From SB21 sp964415295 (lineage in GTDB: Bacteria > CLD3 > SB21): DNA of 64,000 bases. The notes below the pieces were generated by a model. The model had not been told where the DNA came from. It saw nothing but the letters and a program-made list of their open reading frames with translations, and did no database searches. Both the position numbers and the translations under genes were made by a program. Shown one piece after another: positions 42,917-52,806 of the stretch. The stretch spans positions 62,001 through 126,000 of the forward strand of contig CAYPYN010000005.1 of NCBI GenBank assembly GCA_964415295.1, read 5' to 3'. The number at the start of each line of letters is the position of its first letter. Within the stretch, counting starts at the first letter, position 1.

Positions 42917-44314
42917 ATGAGTTTTAGCACCAAAAAGAACTCTATTCACCTGCCTGTTTTGCAGGATACTAGTGGGATGTCTAAACCAAACGATAGAGCT
43001 GTTCAAGGCAAAAAAGTCAAGATCGTTTCACTCGGCTGCCCTAAGAACCAGGTCGATTCGGAAGTCGTATTGGGTAATCTAAAGCATTCGGTGATAGTTG
43101 AAGAACCCGAGGAAGCGGATACGATCGTAATAAATACTTGCGGTTTTATCGAAAGCGCCAAGAAAGAATCCATTGACACAATTTTTGAAGCCATAAGACT
43201 CAAGGAAGCCTTCGCAAAAAGAGGCATCAAAAAAGAGGTAATCGTTACCGGATGTCTATCCGAAAGGTACCGAGAAGAACTGACGGCTTCCATGCCGGAA
43301 GTGGACGGTTTTTTTGGTGTTCATGAATATGATAAAGTGACGGAGCGGATCGAAGGGCATTACCAGCAAATCCTTTTTTCAGAAAGGATTCTCCTCAATC
43401 AGAAACATTATGCCTATCTCAAGATATCCGAGGGCTGTAACCAGCGATGTGCCTTCTGTTACATTCCCATGATCCGTGGAAACCTCGTCAGCAAGCCGCT
43501 GGAACAAAACCTAGAAGAAGCCCGATCATTAGCGGCCCGCGGCGTCAAAGAACTTATCTGCGTTTCTCAGGATACCTCTTCCTACGGATACGATTTCGAT
43601 CGCAGCGCGGCGAACCTGCGGCGTAATCATCACCTGATCCGGTTGCTCGACAGCCTATCCGAAACCGATGGAATCGAATGGATACGGGTCATGTACCTCT
43701 ATCCTTCATTGGTTTCCGATGAACTCATCGAATGTTTTGTCAGAAATCCAAAGATCTGCAAATATATCGACATGCCGGTACAACATATATCCGACGCTGT
43801 TTTGACATCGATGCGACGCAATACCACAAAACAGCAAACGACAGAATTGCTTTACAGAATCAAACACCAATTACCTGAATTGGCGCTGCGTACATCCATG
43901 ATCGTAGGATATCCCGGGGAGACGGACAAAGATTTTCAGGAGCTGTGCGATTTCATTCAAGAGTTCCAATTCGATCGATTGGGCGTCTTTATGTATTCAC
44001 ATGAGGAAGGAACGCATGCGCACCAATTAAAAAAACAGGTCCCAGAAAAAGTCAAAAAAGAACGGTTCAATCATCTGATGGCGTTGCAGCAATCCGTCTC
44101 ATTAAATAAGAATACCGGAAAAATTGGCAGGAACTTCCGCGTATTGATCGACGTAAAGGACGGAGATCGATATATCGGTCGAACGGCTTACGACGCGCCG
44201 GAGATCGACAACGAGGTCATTATAGAAACGGGCCGTACGTTGCGTCCCGGAGAATTTGTTAACGTAAGGATAACCGATGCGGCCGAATACGATCTTTTTG
44301 CAGAACCGATATAA
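42917..44314 (+). CDS. rimO: Ribosomal protein S12 methylthiotransferase
   Basis: 465-residue radical-SAM enzyme that methylthiolates Asp in ribosomal protein S12. The UPF0004 domain holds VSLGCPKNQVDSE and the Cys of INTCGFIESAK. The radical SAM cluster motif is EGCNQRCAFCYIPMIRG (CxxxCxxC). A TRAM domain closes the protein (RVLIDVKDGDRYIGRTAYDAPEIDNEV). GCPKNQVDSE and the PEIDNEV ending favour RimO over MiaB. AAGG lies before the ATG at 42917. The N-terminal ~30 residues are an unusual extension. First gene of a seven-gene plus-strand run. Confidence 0.95.
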   Translation: MSFSTKKNSIHLPVLQDTSGMSKPNDRAVQGKKVKIVSLGCPKNQVDSEVVLGNLKHSVIVEEPEEADTIVINTCGFIESAKKESIDTIFEAIRLKEAFAKRGIKKEVIVTGCLSERYREELTASMPEVDGFFGVHEYDKVTERIEGHYQQILFSERILLNQKHYAYLKISEGCNQRCAFCYIPMIRGNLVSKPLEQNLEEARSLAARGVKELICVSQDTSSYGYDFDRSAANLRRNHHLIRLLDSLSETDGIEWIRVMYLYPSLVSDELIECFVRNPKICKYIDMPVQHISDAVLTSMRRNTTKQQTTELLYRIKHQLPELALRTSMIVGYPGETDKDFQELCDFIQEFQFDRLGVFMYSHEEGTHAHQLKKQVPEKVKKERFNHLMALQQSVSLNKNTGKIGRNFRVLIDVKDGDRYIGRTAYDAPEIDNEVIIETGRTLRPGEFVNVRITDAAEYDLFAEPI

Positions 44315-44338
44315 AAACAATTGGCGAAGGGAGGCGTT

Positions 44339-45682
44339 GTGAGATATCTATTGTCGGGTTTTATGGTCTTTATGTGGATCTTGGGAAGCTTGCCCGTCTT
44401 AGCTCAGTCTGAATCTCCGAGGGCAAGCGGAGGTCCGTTCTTCTTTGTGGATGCCGCAAATGTGGCTTCTAAAGATACAAGCAAAGGACGGATCGAAGTT
44501 TTTGTAAAGGTGGCTTTCAGCGAATTGCTTTTCACGAAGTTTCAATCCACGCTGTACCGATCGCAATACGAGATCACGTACATGCTTTACGATAAGAAGG
44601 GTAATCTCGTCCAGCGCGAGATCCAGGACAAGGAAATCGTAACCGACAAATTTTCAGACACCGAATCCGACCTGCGTTTCCATTTCAGCCGTCTGACGCT
44701 GAATGTGGGACCCGGTGATTATACTCTGACCACAACCATTACTGATAAGGAAACCCAGAAGTTCGGACAGAGAAAACTCAGTATCCCAGTAAGAACCTTC
44801 AGAGAGAAACCTATCGGGATCAGTGATCTTATTTTTGCCGACAAAATCCAAAAAGACAGTCTGATGGATATTGTGAATATCGTTCCCAACGTCTTCAAGA
44901 GTTTTGACAATGAATTTAAGCGTTACCTTGTCTATTTCGAGATATACGACAGCAAATTTGCTTTTGCCAACATGGACACGGCCGGACATCTTCCTTCGTC
45001 CAAGGATCTTTTTAAGATCAAATACCGGGTTCTCGATAAGAATCAAAATATCATCCAGGAGGATTCCATTTCCCGGGAAGTATCCCAATTCCAGACCTTC
45101 AGCTCCGTGGAGATCGATAAGAAAAACATAAGTTATGGCAAATATATCCTTGACGTGGTTGTTTCGCGCGACGGATACAGGGCAAGTTCAAAATCCGTTT
45201 TCGATGTGCGGTTGTCCACATTCACAACCCCATCCATGAACTCAGCCACCTTTGATCTCGATATTGCTATTAAACAACTGCGTCATATCACCCGTAATAT
45301 CAACATTGGAAAAGTACTGAAGGGAACACAAGCTGAAAAAGCCAAATTCTTTGAAGACTTCTGGAAGTCCAAAGACCCGACGCCGGAAACTGAACGCAAC
45401 GAACTGATGGAGGAATATTACCGAAGGATCGATTACGCCAACCGATACTTTACTTCAGGATTCAGGGAAGGATGGGATACTGATCGGGGTATGGTGTTTG
45501 TCGTACTGAATGCGCCCGACGACATTGAAAGACATCCTTACGAGACGGATTCGAAACCTTACGAAGTATGGTATTATTATGAGGCTAACCTCAAACTGTT
45601 TTTTGTCGATTTTTCCGGTGTGGGTGACTATGAATTGTACAATCGTCAGGAATTTGAGAGCTACGTTCTTCTGCATCGTTAG
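44339..45682 (+). CDS. GWxTD-domain secreted protein (first of two)
   Basis: About 447 residues. I place the start at GTG 44339, which has GGGAGG four bases upstream; the frame is open from 44321. A signal peptide (LLSGFMVFMWILGSLPVLAQ) is followed by two beta-sandwich-like regions (about 35-290) and a C-terminal GWxTD domain: EFFxEFWKSKDPTPETERNEL-like sequence near residue 345, then GWDTDRGMVFVVLNAP and KPYEVWYYYEA. The domain is named from this motif and is found mainly in FCB and related phyla, usually of unknown function. It follows rimO by 24 bases and abuts the NTPase gene. Confidence 0.85.
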   Translation: MRYLLSGFMVFMWILGSLPVLAQSESPRASGGPFFFVDAANVASKDTSKGRIEVFVKVAFSELLFTKFQSTLYRSQYEITYMLYDKKGNLVQREIQDKEIVTDKFSDTESDLRFHFSRLTLNVGPGDYTLTTTITDKETQKFGQRKLSIPVRTFREKPIGISDLIFADKIQKDSLMDIVNIVPNVFKSFDNEFKRYLVYFEIYDSKFAFANMDTAGHLPSSKDLFKIKYRVLDKNQNIIQEDSISREVSQFQTFSSVEIDKKNISYGKYILDVVVSRDGYRASSKSVFDVRLSTFTTPSMNSATFDLDIAIKQLRHITRNINIGKVLKGTQAEKAKFFEDFWKSKDPTPETERNELMEEYYRRIDYANRYFTSGFREGWDTDRGMVFVVLNAPDDIERHPYETDSKPYEVWYYYEANLKLFFVDFSGVGDYELYNRQEFESYVLLHR

Positions 45683-46189
45683 ATGAAACCGAAAAATGTT
45701 TTTCTGACAGGATTACCTTACGTAGGCAAGACCACTGCATTGCTGAGAATTGTCCGGACTCTGGATTCGGCCTGCGGATTTGTAACCCGGTCTGTCGAAG
45801 AAAACGGCAAAAAGTCCGGTCTTGATATTCAAACTTGGGACGGCGAATTGTATAGAGTTGCGGAATTGAACCCTTTGCATCGTTCGCGCACGGGCCGATA
45901 CGTCTTGGATACACAAAATTTTGATCGGATAATAGATCGCATCCGGACCTGTTCCATAAACACGAAATACATATATCTTGATGAGATCGGAACGCTTTAT
46001 TGCCAATCCGAGCTGTTTAAGAGAACTCTTCTTAATTGGCTCACGTCACATACCGTTATCGGCGTAATCGCTCAAAAAGGCCATCCTTTTGTAGAAGACA
46101 TTCATCGGCGCTCCGATTGCACTTTCATTCCTGTTACGTCTGAAAACCGCGACTCTGTCCCTGACCAATTATTAAAATTGATGACCTAA
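45683..46189 (+). CDS. THEP1-type nucleoside triphosphatase
   Basis: 168-residue P-loop NTPase of the THEP1 (NTPase_1) family, which hydrolyses nucleoside triphosphates of broad specificity in archaea and thermophilic bacteria. Walker A is LTGLPYVGKTT, with GFVTRSVEENGKKSG after it, and Walker B-like YIYLDEIGTLY carries the family DEIG motif. The ATG begins at the base after the stop of the GWxTD gene, so translation is coupled. It lies between GWxTD and era. The biological role of the family is not settled. Confidence 0.85.
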   Translation: MKPKNVFLTGLPYVGKTTALLRIVRTLDSACGFVTRSVEENGKKSGLDIQTWDGELYRVAELNPLHRSRTGRYVLDTQNFDRIIDRIRTCSINTKYIYLDEIGTLYCQSELFKRTLLNWLTSHTVIGVIAQKGHPFVEDIHRRSDCTFIPVTSENRDSVPDQLLKLMT

Positions 46190-46201
46190 ACTCAAAAGAC
46201 T

Positions 46202-47116
46202 GTGAAACCCTCTACTAAGAAACTTTCAACTGCGAAATGCGGATATGTTGCCATTATCGGCCGTCCTAATGCAGGAAAATCCACACTGCTTAACCAGCTT
46301 CTCAATTTCAAATTATCCATCGTGACCCCGAAACCCCAAACGACACGTCAGCGCATTTTAGGAATTCTGGACGAAAAGGATTTTCAAATCATTTTTTTGG
46401 ACACGCCGGGGCTGATCCGCCCTAAGTACGAACTGCAGTCGGCGATGATGAAGATCGCGGACCAGGCTATCAAATCCGCGGATGTCCTGCTTGTCATGGC
46501 CGATGCCAATGCCCATGAGGACGTTGATTTCATTCTGCAATTATTCCGTGATCCTTTAAAGGATCTTAGGATTCCAAAGATATTATTGTTGAACAAAGTC
46601 GATCTGTTGCAAAAGGAAAATCTGCTTCCTTTGATCAAGAAATGCGATGAAACGGGGTTCTTCCATGATATTATACCTGTATCTGCACTGAAGAACGACG
46701 GCTTGTCTGCCGTCAAAAAATGCCTGGTCGAGTTGTTACCTGTAAATGAAAAGTTCTATCCTGAGGACACACTGACGGAACAGCCAGAGAAGTTCTTTGT
46801 CAGTGAGATCATTCGTGAAAAGATCTTCTTATTGTACAGCAAAGAAATACCGTATTCTACCGACGTATTGATTGAAGAATTTCGTGAAAGCCCTTCGTTA
46901 AAGGATTATATCAGGGCCGCCATCATCGTAGAAAGACCGTCCCAAAAATCCATTCTGATAGGAAAGAAAGGTGAGGCCCTAAAGAGAGTCGGGGAATCAG
47001 CGCGTAAAGATATTGAAGCCTTCCTTGATAGAAGGGTGTTCCTTGAATTGTGGGTTAAGGTTAAAGAGGACTGGAGAAAAAATAAATCGGTTCTGAAAAA
47101 TCTTGGGTACCTGTGA
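46202..47116 (+). CDS. era: GTPase Era
   Basis: 304-residue GTPase that binds 16S rRNA during 30S assembly. G1 is GRPNAGKST, G2 KPQTTR, G3 DTPG, G4 NKVD. The C-terminal KH domain contains VERPSQKSILIGKKGEALKRVGESARKDIE. The start is GTG at 46202 with no strong ribosome site, 12 bases after the NTPase stop. Length normal. Confidence 0.97.
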   Translation: MKPSTKKLSTAKCGYVAIIGRPNAGKSTLLNQLLNFKLSIVTPKPQTTRQRILGILDEKDFQIIFLDTPGLIRPKYELQSAMMKIADQAIKSADVLLVMADANAHEDVDFILQLFRDPLKDLRIPKILLLNKVDLLQKENLLPLIKKCDETGFFHDIIPVSALKNDGLSAVKKCLVELLPVNEKFYPEDTLTEQPEKFFVSEIIREKIFLLYSKEIPYSTDVLIEEFRESPSLKDYIRAAIIVERPSQKSILIGKKGEALKRVGESARKDIEAFLDRRVFLELWVKVKEDWRKNKSVLKNLGYL

Positions 47117-47122
47117 TCGTCT

Positions 47123-47509
47123 ATGGGGCACGCTTTACTGACATGCGGTTGTGTCATATGGTTGTCCTGCTCCGCAAAACCCGCGGATCCTGTTTTGACG
47201 GCCAAAACCTTTGTGGCGTTTTATTTTGATCCCACCCACCGAGAAGATCTCAAGGAATTGGTTGTCGAAAAGGCACGCCTCAAAGTAGATCTTATGACAC
47301 AAAGTGACATCCCGGTCGAATCTGCATTCGAAAGCCCTGCCGGTTATTTCTTGCTTGATTCCGCCATCTTGGACTCCAATCACTTTCAATTCGATTTTTC
47401 CGTATATTATACCGGCCATTTGGCAAAAAAAGAGATCATGCAGATATATACCCTACGATTTGGCAATGACTGGAAGGTTTATGACTTCCGATTTACAACG
47501 GAGAATTAA
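47123..47509 (+). CDS. Small putative lipoprotein, unknown function
   Basis: 128 residues. The N-terminus MGHALLTCGCVIWLSCSAKPAD has a short hydrophobic run ending in LSC, a possible lipobox with lipidated Cys, though the signal region is short. The mature part is 110 residues of alpha/beta sequence (AKTFVAFYFDPTHREDLKEL, IYTLRFGNDWKVYDFRF), reminiscent of NTF2-like folds. No family recognised. It lies six bases after era and its stop overlaps the moeA start (TAATG). Confidence 0.7.
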   Translation: MGHALLTCGCVIWLSCSAKPADPVLTAKTFVAFYFDPTHREDLKELVVEKARLKVDLMTQSDIPVESAFESPAGYFLLDSAILDSNHFQFDFSVYYTGHLAKKEIMQIYTLRFGNDWKVYDFRFTTEN

Positions 47510-48744
47510 TGCTCAGCGTTGATGAAGCTCTGCAAAAGGTGCTGGACACGGCACGGACAAGGCTACCGGAAATTCGCCCGATTGCCGATACCGTAGGTTA
47601 TGTTCTGGACGAAGACATCGTATCGGAAGAAAATGTTCCTCCGTTCGACAATTCAGCCATGGACGGCTACGCCGTCATATCGGCCGATATCCTTGGCACC
47701 TCACGTGAAAGTCCCAGGTATCTGAAAGTCATCGATGTCGTGCGTGCAGGAAAAGATTCCGGCAAAAGACTGGATTCAGGCCAGGCCGTGCAGATCATGA
47801 CAGGCGCCCCGGTTCCATTTGGAGCCGATGCGGTGGTGATGGTGGAGCAAACGGAAAAAGCCGATGACGGATCAGTGAAAATCTTTACGTCCGTCACGCC
47901 TCATGAAAACTTACGTTTCGCCGGCGATGATATCAGAAAGGGCCAAAGGGTTTTCGAGAACGGGCACGCGATAAAGGCCTATGATATCGGCGTGCTGGCT
48001 TCCATAGGACGATCCTCCATCAAAGTCGTTTCAAAACCAAAAGTCGCTATACTCTCCACCGGCGACGAATTGAGTGCTGTTGAATCGCCGTTGCCTCCCG
48101 GAAAGATAAGATCCAGTAACAATCATACCCTTCGCGCTCTTTCTAAACCGTTTGCCTCAGAGGTGTTGGACCTCGGCATCGCCGAGGATAACTTGGATGA
48201 CACCGAAGCCAGACTTCGAGAGGCTTTTTCGGCAGATATCGTATTGACCTCCGGCGGAGTTTCTATGGGCGAGTTCGACTTCGTCCGGAAGGCACTCGAG
48301 AATATCGGTATTGATATCCATTTTTGGAAAGTTAAGCAAAAACCAGGTAAACCATTGGTTTTTGGAACGCACCATGATCAACTGTTTTTTGGGTTGCCGG
48401 GAAATCCCGTAAGTTGTGCCGTTTGCTTTGAACTGTATGTAATCCCGGCTATCCAAAAGATGTCAGGATTTCATCGGCCGCAGCAACGGCGCTTAAGGGC
48501 TGTCACATCCGAAACAATCAAAAAGAAGCCCGGATTGCGTTTTTTCCTTCGGGGCGTTTTGAAGAAGGAAGGGGAACGATACGTCGTTCGAACGACTGGA
48601 AATCAGAGTTCGGGTGTTCTTTCATCGCTCTCAAACGCCCATGGTCTGATTGATCTTCCCGAAGATCGGGGGGACGTTATGGCCGGAGAAGAAGTGGACG
48701 TTATTTTGTTTCATCACTCTATCAACGAATTACTTGACTTTTGA
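47509..48744 (+). CDS. moeA: Molybdopterin molybdotransferase
   Basis: 411-residue enzyme that inserts molybdate into molybdopterin-adenylate to form molybdenum cofactor. Family blocks are PPFDNSAMDGYAV, the MIMTGAPVP-like IMTGAPVPFGADAVVMVEQTE, FAGDDIRKGQ, STGDEL, TSGGVSMGEFDFV and FGLPGNPVSC. GGAG lies upstream of the ATG, which overlaps the previous stop. No molybdenum enzyme is in the window, so its presence implies such enzymes elsewhere. Confidence 0.95.
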   Translation: MLSVDEALQKVLDTARTRLPEIRPIADTVGYVLDEDIVSEENVPPFDNSAMDGYAVISADILGTSRESPRYLKVIDVVRAGKDSGKRLDSGQAVQIMTGAPVPFGADAVVMVEQTEKADDGSVKIFTSVTPHENLRFAGDDIRKGQRVFENGHAIKAYDIGVLASIGRSSIKVVSKPKVAILSTGDELSAVESPLPPGKIRSSNNHTLRALSKPFASEVLDLGIAEDNLDDTEARLREAFSADIVLTSGGVSMGEFDFVRKALENIGIDIHFWKVKQKPGKPLVFGTHHDQLFFGLPGNPVSCAVCFELYVIPAIQKMSGFHRPQQRRLRAVTSETIKKKPGLRFFLRGVLKKEGERYVVRTTGNQSSGVLSSLSNAHGLIDLPEDRGDVMAGEEVDVILFHHSINELLDF

Positions 48745-48746
48745 TC

Positions 48747-51152
48747 ATGGCGGCACATTTCAGCTTACATCCACTGGAATTCGATAAAATTCGGGAATAT
48801 CTGCGTCGTTATGTCCTCACGGACATGAGTTCTGAGCGCCTGGAAGTCCTTGCGCCATCTACTGACTTTCATCAGATTGAAAAGAACCTTGATGAACTGA
48901 CCGAGATGGCCGACCTTCTAAAGTTCGACGACGCATTCCCCATAGAAAAAATCAAAGACATACGCGGATCCTTAAAGAAGCTACACACGTTGGGCATCTT
49001 CCTTAATCCCGAATCTTTGACGCACATACTCACCACGCTCCAAACCTCCAGAAGAATTCAGTCTTACATCAGGAACCGCAAAGAGAAATACCCCCTGCTT
49101 CTGAAGAGAATTTCTGTTCTGCAAAGTTATCCCGATGTCGAGCACTCCATCTCCGCCGCCGTGGACGATAATGGAGAAATAAAAAACAACGCAAGTCCCA
49201 AATTAAGACAGATCCGCAGGGATATCGAAACCAAATCTTCCGCGATCCGAAAGAAACTGGAATTGCTTTCCAAACAATTCGCTTCCGAAGGCTACGCCCA
49301 GGACGCCATCGTTACCATGCGCGGCGGCCGGATGGTCATTCCGATCAAAGAGGAATATAAACATATCGTCAAAGGGTTTATCCACGACGAGTCGTCCAGC
49401 GGCCAAACCGTCTTTATCGAACCCGCCGAAGGACTTGAACTCAACAACGAACTACGAAAATTATCCCTTGACGAAACAAGGGAGATCGAGCGTATTTTGC
49501 TGGAGATTGCCGATAGTATGAGGCCCCACCTTTCGTCTCTGGAGCAGGAAACCGACATTTTGGGTGATGTTGAATTTCTTTATGTCAAGGGGCGCTTTGC
49601 TAATCTTATCAACGGGATCAAGCCGCATCTGAATAACACCGGCCATATTCAAGTCAAAAAAGGTTATCATCCGCTTTTACTGTTGAAAGAACAGATCAAG
49701 TTGCCCGACGAACGGCGCCCGGTAGTACCTCTGAATATGGAACTTGGAAACCCGCCCCATTGCGGCCGTACACTGATCATTTCGGGCCCCAACGCAGGCG
49801 GTAAAACCGTAGCGCTGAAGACCATCGGCCTTTTTAGCCTGATGATTCAGTCCGGCCTTCTGGTGCCATGTGAATACGGTTCCCGATTCAGCACCTTCGA
49901 TCAGGTTTTTGCCGACATCGGCGACGATCAGTCTATAGAAAACGACCTCTCGACTTTCTCTTCCCACATCCGACACCTTTCGGACATGGTCAGTATGGTC
50001 AATAGCCGCACACTGATTCTCATTGACGAAATAGGAAGCGGTACCGATCCAAAAGAGGGCTCCTCGCTGGCTATCGCGATCCTGGAACACTTCAATCAGA
50101 AGAAGGCCGTCACTATCGTTACGACCCACCACGGGGAGCTGAAAGCCTTTGCTCACAATACCGCGGGCGTTGAAAACGGTTCGATGGAGTTTGATCAAGA
50201 TACACTCGAACCTACGTACATCTTCAGACCAAAGATCCCGGGAAGCAGTTATGCTTTTGAAATTTCCAGACGTATTGGACTGAGCGGCTATATTATCGAC
50301 AAAGCCAAGGAACTGGCCGGTAAGGAGACGCAGAATATGGAAAACCTCATTCAGGAACTCCAGAGCCAATCCAAACGTTACGAAGTCCTGATCTCCGACA
50401 CGCATCGTAAGCAAGCCGAAATGGACGGATTGAATTCCCTGTATCAACAGCGTCTGAAGGAGCTTAAGGATAAGGAACGTAACCTCAAAAAACATGTTCT
50501 AGAAGAAAATCAGAAATATTTCCATGATGCGCGGCAAAAACTGGAGTCTCTGATCCGGGAGATCCGAGCAAGCCAGGCCGACAAAGACACGGTCAAGACG
50601 GCAAAAGACCTGCTACGTGAACAGAGCAGCCATTTGCAATCCGAATTGAATGGACTGCGGCAAAACGAAACGGTTCCATTGGAATCACCGGATCAACTGA
50701 GAAAAGGAACCAAAGTATACATTCCATTCATGGATGTCGAAGGAACTGTCATGGAAGAGCCAGATCTTTCCGGTCAGGTCGTGATCGGAGTTGGCACCAT
50801 GTCGGTTCGCTTGGGTACCGGTCAATTATCCAAATCAAGAAGTCCAGTGGAAAAACAGACGGAGACCCTTCCCCGCCAGTACATCGAATGGAACACGGAC
50901 GATGTACGCCAGCAGATCGATCTGCGCGGGCTCACGGCTGACGAGGCAATACACAAAGTTGATTCCTATCTTTCCGACGTACAAGTGCTTGGATTCAAAG
51001 AGGTGACGTTAGTTCACGGTAAAGGAGATGGAATTCTTCGAAAAAGGATCGGAGAGTTTTTAAAGAGGGATGTGCGCGTCAAACATTTCCGTTTAGGGCA
51101 ATGGGGGGAAGGCGATACGGGCGTCACAGTGGTCGAAGTCAAAAGCGAATGA
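48747..51152 (+). CDS. mutS2: MutS2-family DNA-binding ATPase with Smr domain
   Basis: About 801 residues from ATG 48747 (MAAHFSLHPLEF); a TTG at 48741 overlapping the moeA stop is the alternative. MutS2 has been linked to suppression of recombination and, more recently, to rescue of collided ribosomes. The MutS core and ATPase are visible: Walker A ISGPNAGGKTVALKTIG, LVPCEYGSRFSTFDQVFADIGDDQSIENDLSTFSSH-type block, Walker B TLILIDEIGSGTDPKEG and TTHHGELKAFAH. A long coiled coil (about 515-640) leads to the Smr nuclease domain with DLRGLTADEA and the HGKG motif. Last gene of the rimO run. Confidence 0.95.
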   Translation: MAAHFSLHPLEFDKIREYLRRYVLTDMSSERLEVLAPSTDFHQIEKNLDELTEMADLLKFDDAFPIEKIKDIRGSLKKLHTLGIFLNPESLTHILTTLQTSRRIQSYIRNRKEKYPLLLKRISVLQSYPDVEHSISAAVDDNGEIKNNASPKLRQIRRDIETKSSAIRKKLELLSKQFASEGYAQDAIVTMRGGRMVIPIKEEYKHIVKGFIHDESSSGQTVFIEPAEGLELNNELRKLSLDETREIERILLEIADSMRPHLSSLEQETDILGDVEFLYVKGRFANLINGIKPHLNNTGHIQVKKGYHPLLLLKEQIKLPDERRPVVPLNMELGNPPHCGRTLIISGPNAGGKTVALKTIGLFSLMIQSGLLVPCEYGSRFSTFDQVFADIGDDQSIENDLSTFSSHIRHLSDMVSMVNSRTLILIDEIGSGTDPKEGSSLAIAILEHFNQKKAVTIVTTHHGELKAFAHNTAGVENGSMEFDQDTLEPTYIFRPKIPGSSYAFEISRRIGLSGYIIDKAKELAGKETQNMENLIQELQSQSKRYEVLISDTHRKQAEMDGLNSLYQQRLKELKDKERNLKKHVLEENQKYFHDARQKLESLIREIRASQADKDTVKTAKDLLREQSSHLQSELNGLRQNETVPLESPDQLRKGTKVYIPFMDVEGTVMEEPDLSGQVVIGVGTMSVRLGTGQLSKSRSPVEKQTETLPRQYIEWNTDDVRQQIDLRGLTADEAIHKVDSYLSDVQVLGFKEVTLVHGKGDGILRKRIGEFLKRDVRVKHFRLGQWGEGDTGVTVVEVKSE

Positions 51153-51154
51153 AA

Positions 51155-51706
51155 TCATTCGTCCCACAAACCTTTGTAGTAATTGTCATAAAAATCCAAA
51201 GTCATATCCATCACGGAAGGAGACACGATACTTTCCGGGCTAGTTGTCGGGAGGTCTTTTCTTGATAACAGGATTTGAAGACCATCCAGGAAGCGTTTGA
51301 CCTCCGGTTCAGCCAGAATCTCCTGATGATACTCAACCATCATGTCTGAGAGCATAGACACATAATTGGCCTCATCAATCTCGTCATACATGAATCTTTC
51401 CGCCAGCTTTCTTAATGATCTGCGGAAAACCTTGGAACGGTCTTTCTCGGATATGACCACTTCGCCTTTGATCGTCTCTCGAATCCTGTAAATATAATTG
51501 CGTGTCAATTCTGATTCGGATTTCCCCGCTATTTCCATAAGATATTTTTCGATATAATTCTTCCGGCCGCGTTTGTTTTGAGATAACATCAGCATGGGAA
51601 CGCAGGCATTGATCAGATCCTTCTGAGAGATATAACCAAGCAGAAACTGATCCAGCAAATGAACCATTTCTGTCTTGAGGCTCGTTTTTCTTTCGTCCGT
51701 TTTCAT
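51155..51706 (-). CDS. Hypothetical cytoplasmic helical protein
   Basis: 183 residues, no signal peptide or membrane helix, mostly charged helices (KNYIEKYLMEIAGKSESELTRNYIYRIRETIKGEV, RKLAERFMYDEIDEANYVSMLSDMM). I recognise no family. It is convergent with mutS2, ending two bases from its stop, and lies downstream of a terminator, so it is probably a single-gene unit. The start at 51706 has no clear ribosome site. Confidence 0.65.
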   Translation of the reverse strand: MKTDERKTSLKTEMVHLLDQFLLGYISQKDLINACVPMLMLSQNKRGRKNYIEKYLMEIAGKSESELTRNYIYRIRETIKGEVVISEKDRSKVFRRSLRKLAERFMYDEIDEANYVSMLSDMMVEYHQEILAEPEVKRFLDGLQILLSRKDLPTTSPESIVSPSVMDMTLDFYDNYYKGLWDE

Positions 51707-51715
51707 AGTCGCTTC

Positions 51716-51752
51716 AAAAAAGAAGACCTTCAGCGTGTGACGCTGAAGGTCT
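51716..51752 (-). terminator. Terminator of the asnS/PD40 transcript
   Basis: AGACCTTCAGCG (51724-51735) pairs perfectly with CGCTGAAGGTCT (51741-51752), 5-base loop; on the minus strand a short TC then six T follow. It lies 23 bases past the PD40 gene. Confidence 0.88.
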
Positions 51753-51774
51753 CAAGTTCCTAATAAGACAAATC

Positions 51775-52791
51775 TTAAGGCAGAGGTCTCCACGCCGGAT
51801 AATAAGCTTTATTATCTCCGCTGATCAATTTACGTTCGTTCTGCCCGTTCCGTCCGATGATGTATATATAACTGCGAGGCTTTGAAGAACTTCCACCTCG
51901 TTTTGCAAAAACGATTTCATTGCCATCCGGTGCCCATGACGGATCGGAGTTGTTTCCAGAGGTTGTTATCGTATCGATATTGGTACCATTAGGATCTATG
52001 GTATAAATCTGCAAGGAATCATTTCCATTGACCCACATGTTGGAAAAAAACGAAATCTTATCTGCTGACGGTGAAAAACGCGGTCGTGAATTGATGGAAG
52101 CGCCGTTATGCGTTAGCTGCGTTTTATTGGATCCGTCGTTATTCATGATCCAGATCTCTTCGTTCCCGCTTTTCTTGGAAGTATAGACAATCTTGGATCC
52201 ATCCGGAGAAAACGACGGATAGCAATAGATGTTGATCTTATCTGTGGCATCCGTTAGTAATGTAGGCAAAGTGTCTCCGGTTAACGTATCGGATACAGCT
52301 GTTTTGTAAATGTTAAAAAGACTGTCCCGGTCGGAAATGAAAACGATCTCATTGGTATGCAGACTCCAGTCAGGGCGCATATTGAGAGTTCCATCATGGA
52401 TGCCATTACTGTCAATAATGTAAGGGCTGAAAGTCACAGGCGTAAATGCATTTCTGAAGCTATCCATATTGAGAATATAGATGTTAGTATGAAACGGATA
52501 CCCATCCTGCAGACTTACCAAAACACTGCTATAGGCGAATTTCCTTCCATCCAATGACCAAGCGGGGTCCAAAGCGCCGTTTACATCGTTGAGGTTAATA
52601 CCGTAGACGGCGTAGCTAGTATCCTGCGCCGCGAATATCTGCTGAATTCCGGCGCTTTCCGATACAAAAAGTATATCTATCTGATTGGCGGCCAGGTCTA
52701 TATAGTCAAAGCCTGAAGGGCCTTTATCGCACGCCTGAAAGGTCACGACAACAAACAGACACAAAGCCATCAAAGCGTTTTTCTTGAACAT
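51775..52791 (-). CDS. PD40 (TolB-like) propeller lipoprotein
   Basis: 338 residues. A lipobox TFQAC predicts a lipid-modified Cys at residue 21. The rest is a beta-propeller with PD40 blades: DPAWSLDGRKFAYSS, RPDWSLHTNEIVFISDRDS, YPSFSPDGSKIVYTSKKSGNEEIW, RPRFSPSADKISFFS and DPSWAPDGNEIVFAKRGG. Envelope-located interaction protein of unknown partner, separate from the TPR-bearing propeller at 7359. It is 15 bases after asnS and ends the transcript. Confidence 0.85.
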   Translation of the reverse strand: MFKKNALMALCLFVVVTFQACDKGPSGFDYIDLAANQIDILFVSESAGIQQIFAAQDTSYAVYGINLNDVNGALDPAWSLDGRKFAYSSVLVSLQDGYPFHTNIYILNMDSFRNAFTPVTFSPYIIDSNGIHDGTLNMRPDWSLHTNEIVFISDRDSLFNIYKTAVSDTLTGDTLPTLLTDATDKINIYCYPSFSPDGSKIVYTSKKSGNEEIWIMNNDGSNKTQLTHNGASINSRPRFSPSADKISFFSNMWVNGNDSLQIYTIDPNGTNIDTITTSGNNSDPSWAPDGNEIVFAKRGGSSSKPRSYIYIIGRNGQNERKLISGDNKAYYPAWRPLP

Positions 52792-52806
52792 TCATTTCTC
52801 CTGTAA

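Noticed and set aside
49677..50495. 272-codon minus-strand open frame
   Set aside because: Antisense of the mutS2 ATPase region; no domain or start signal.
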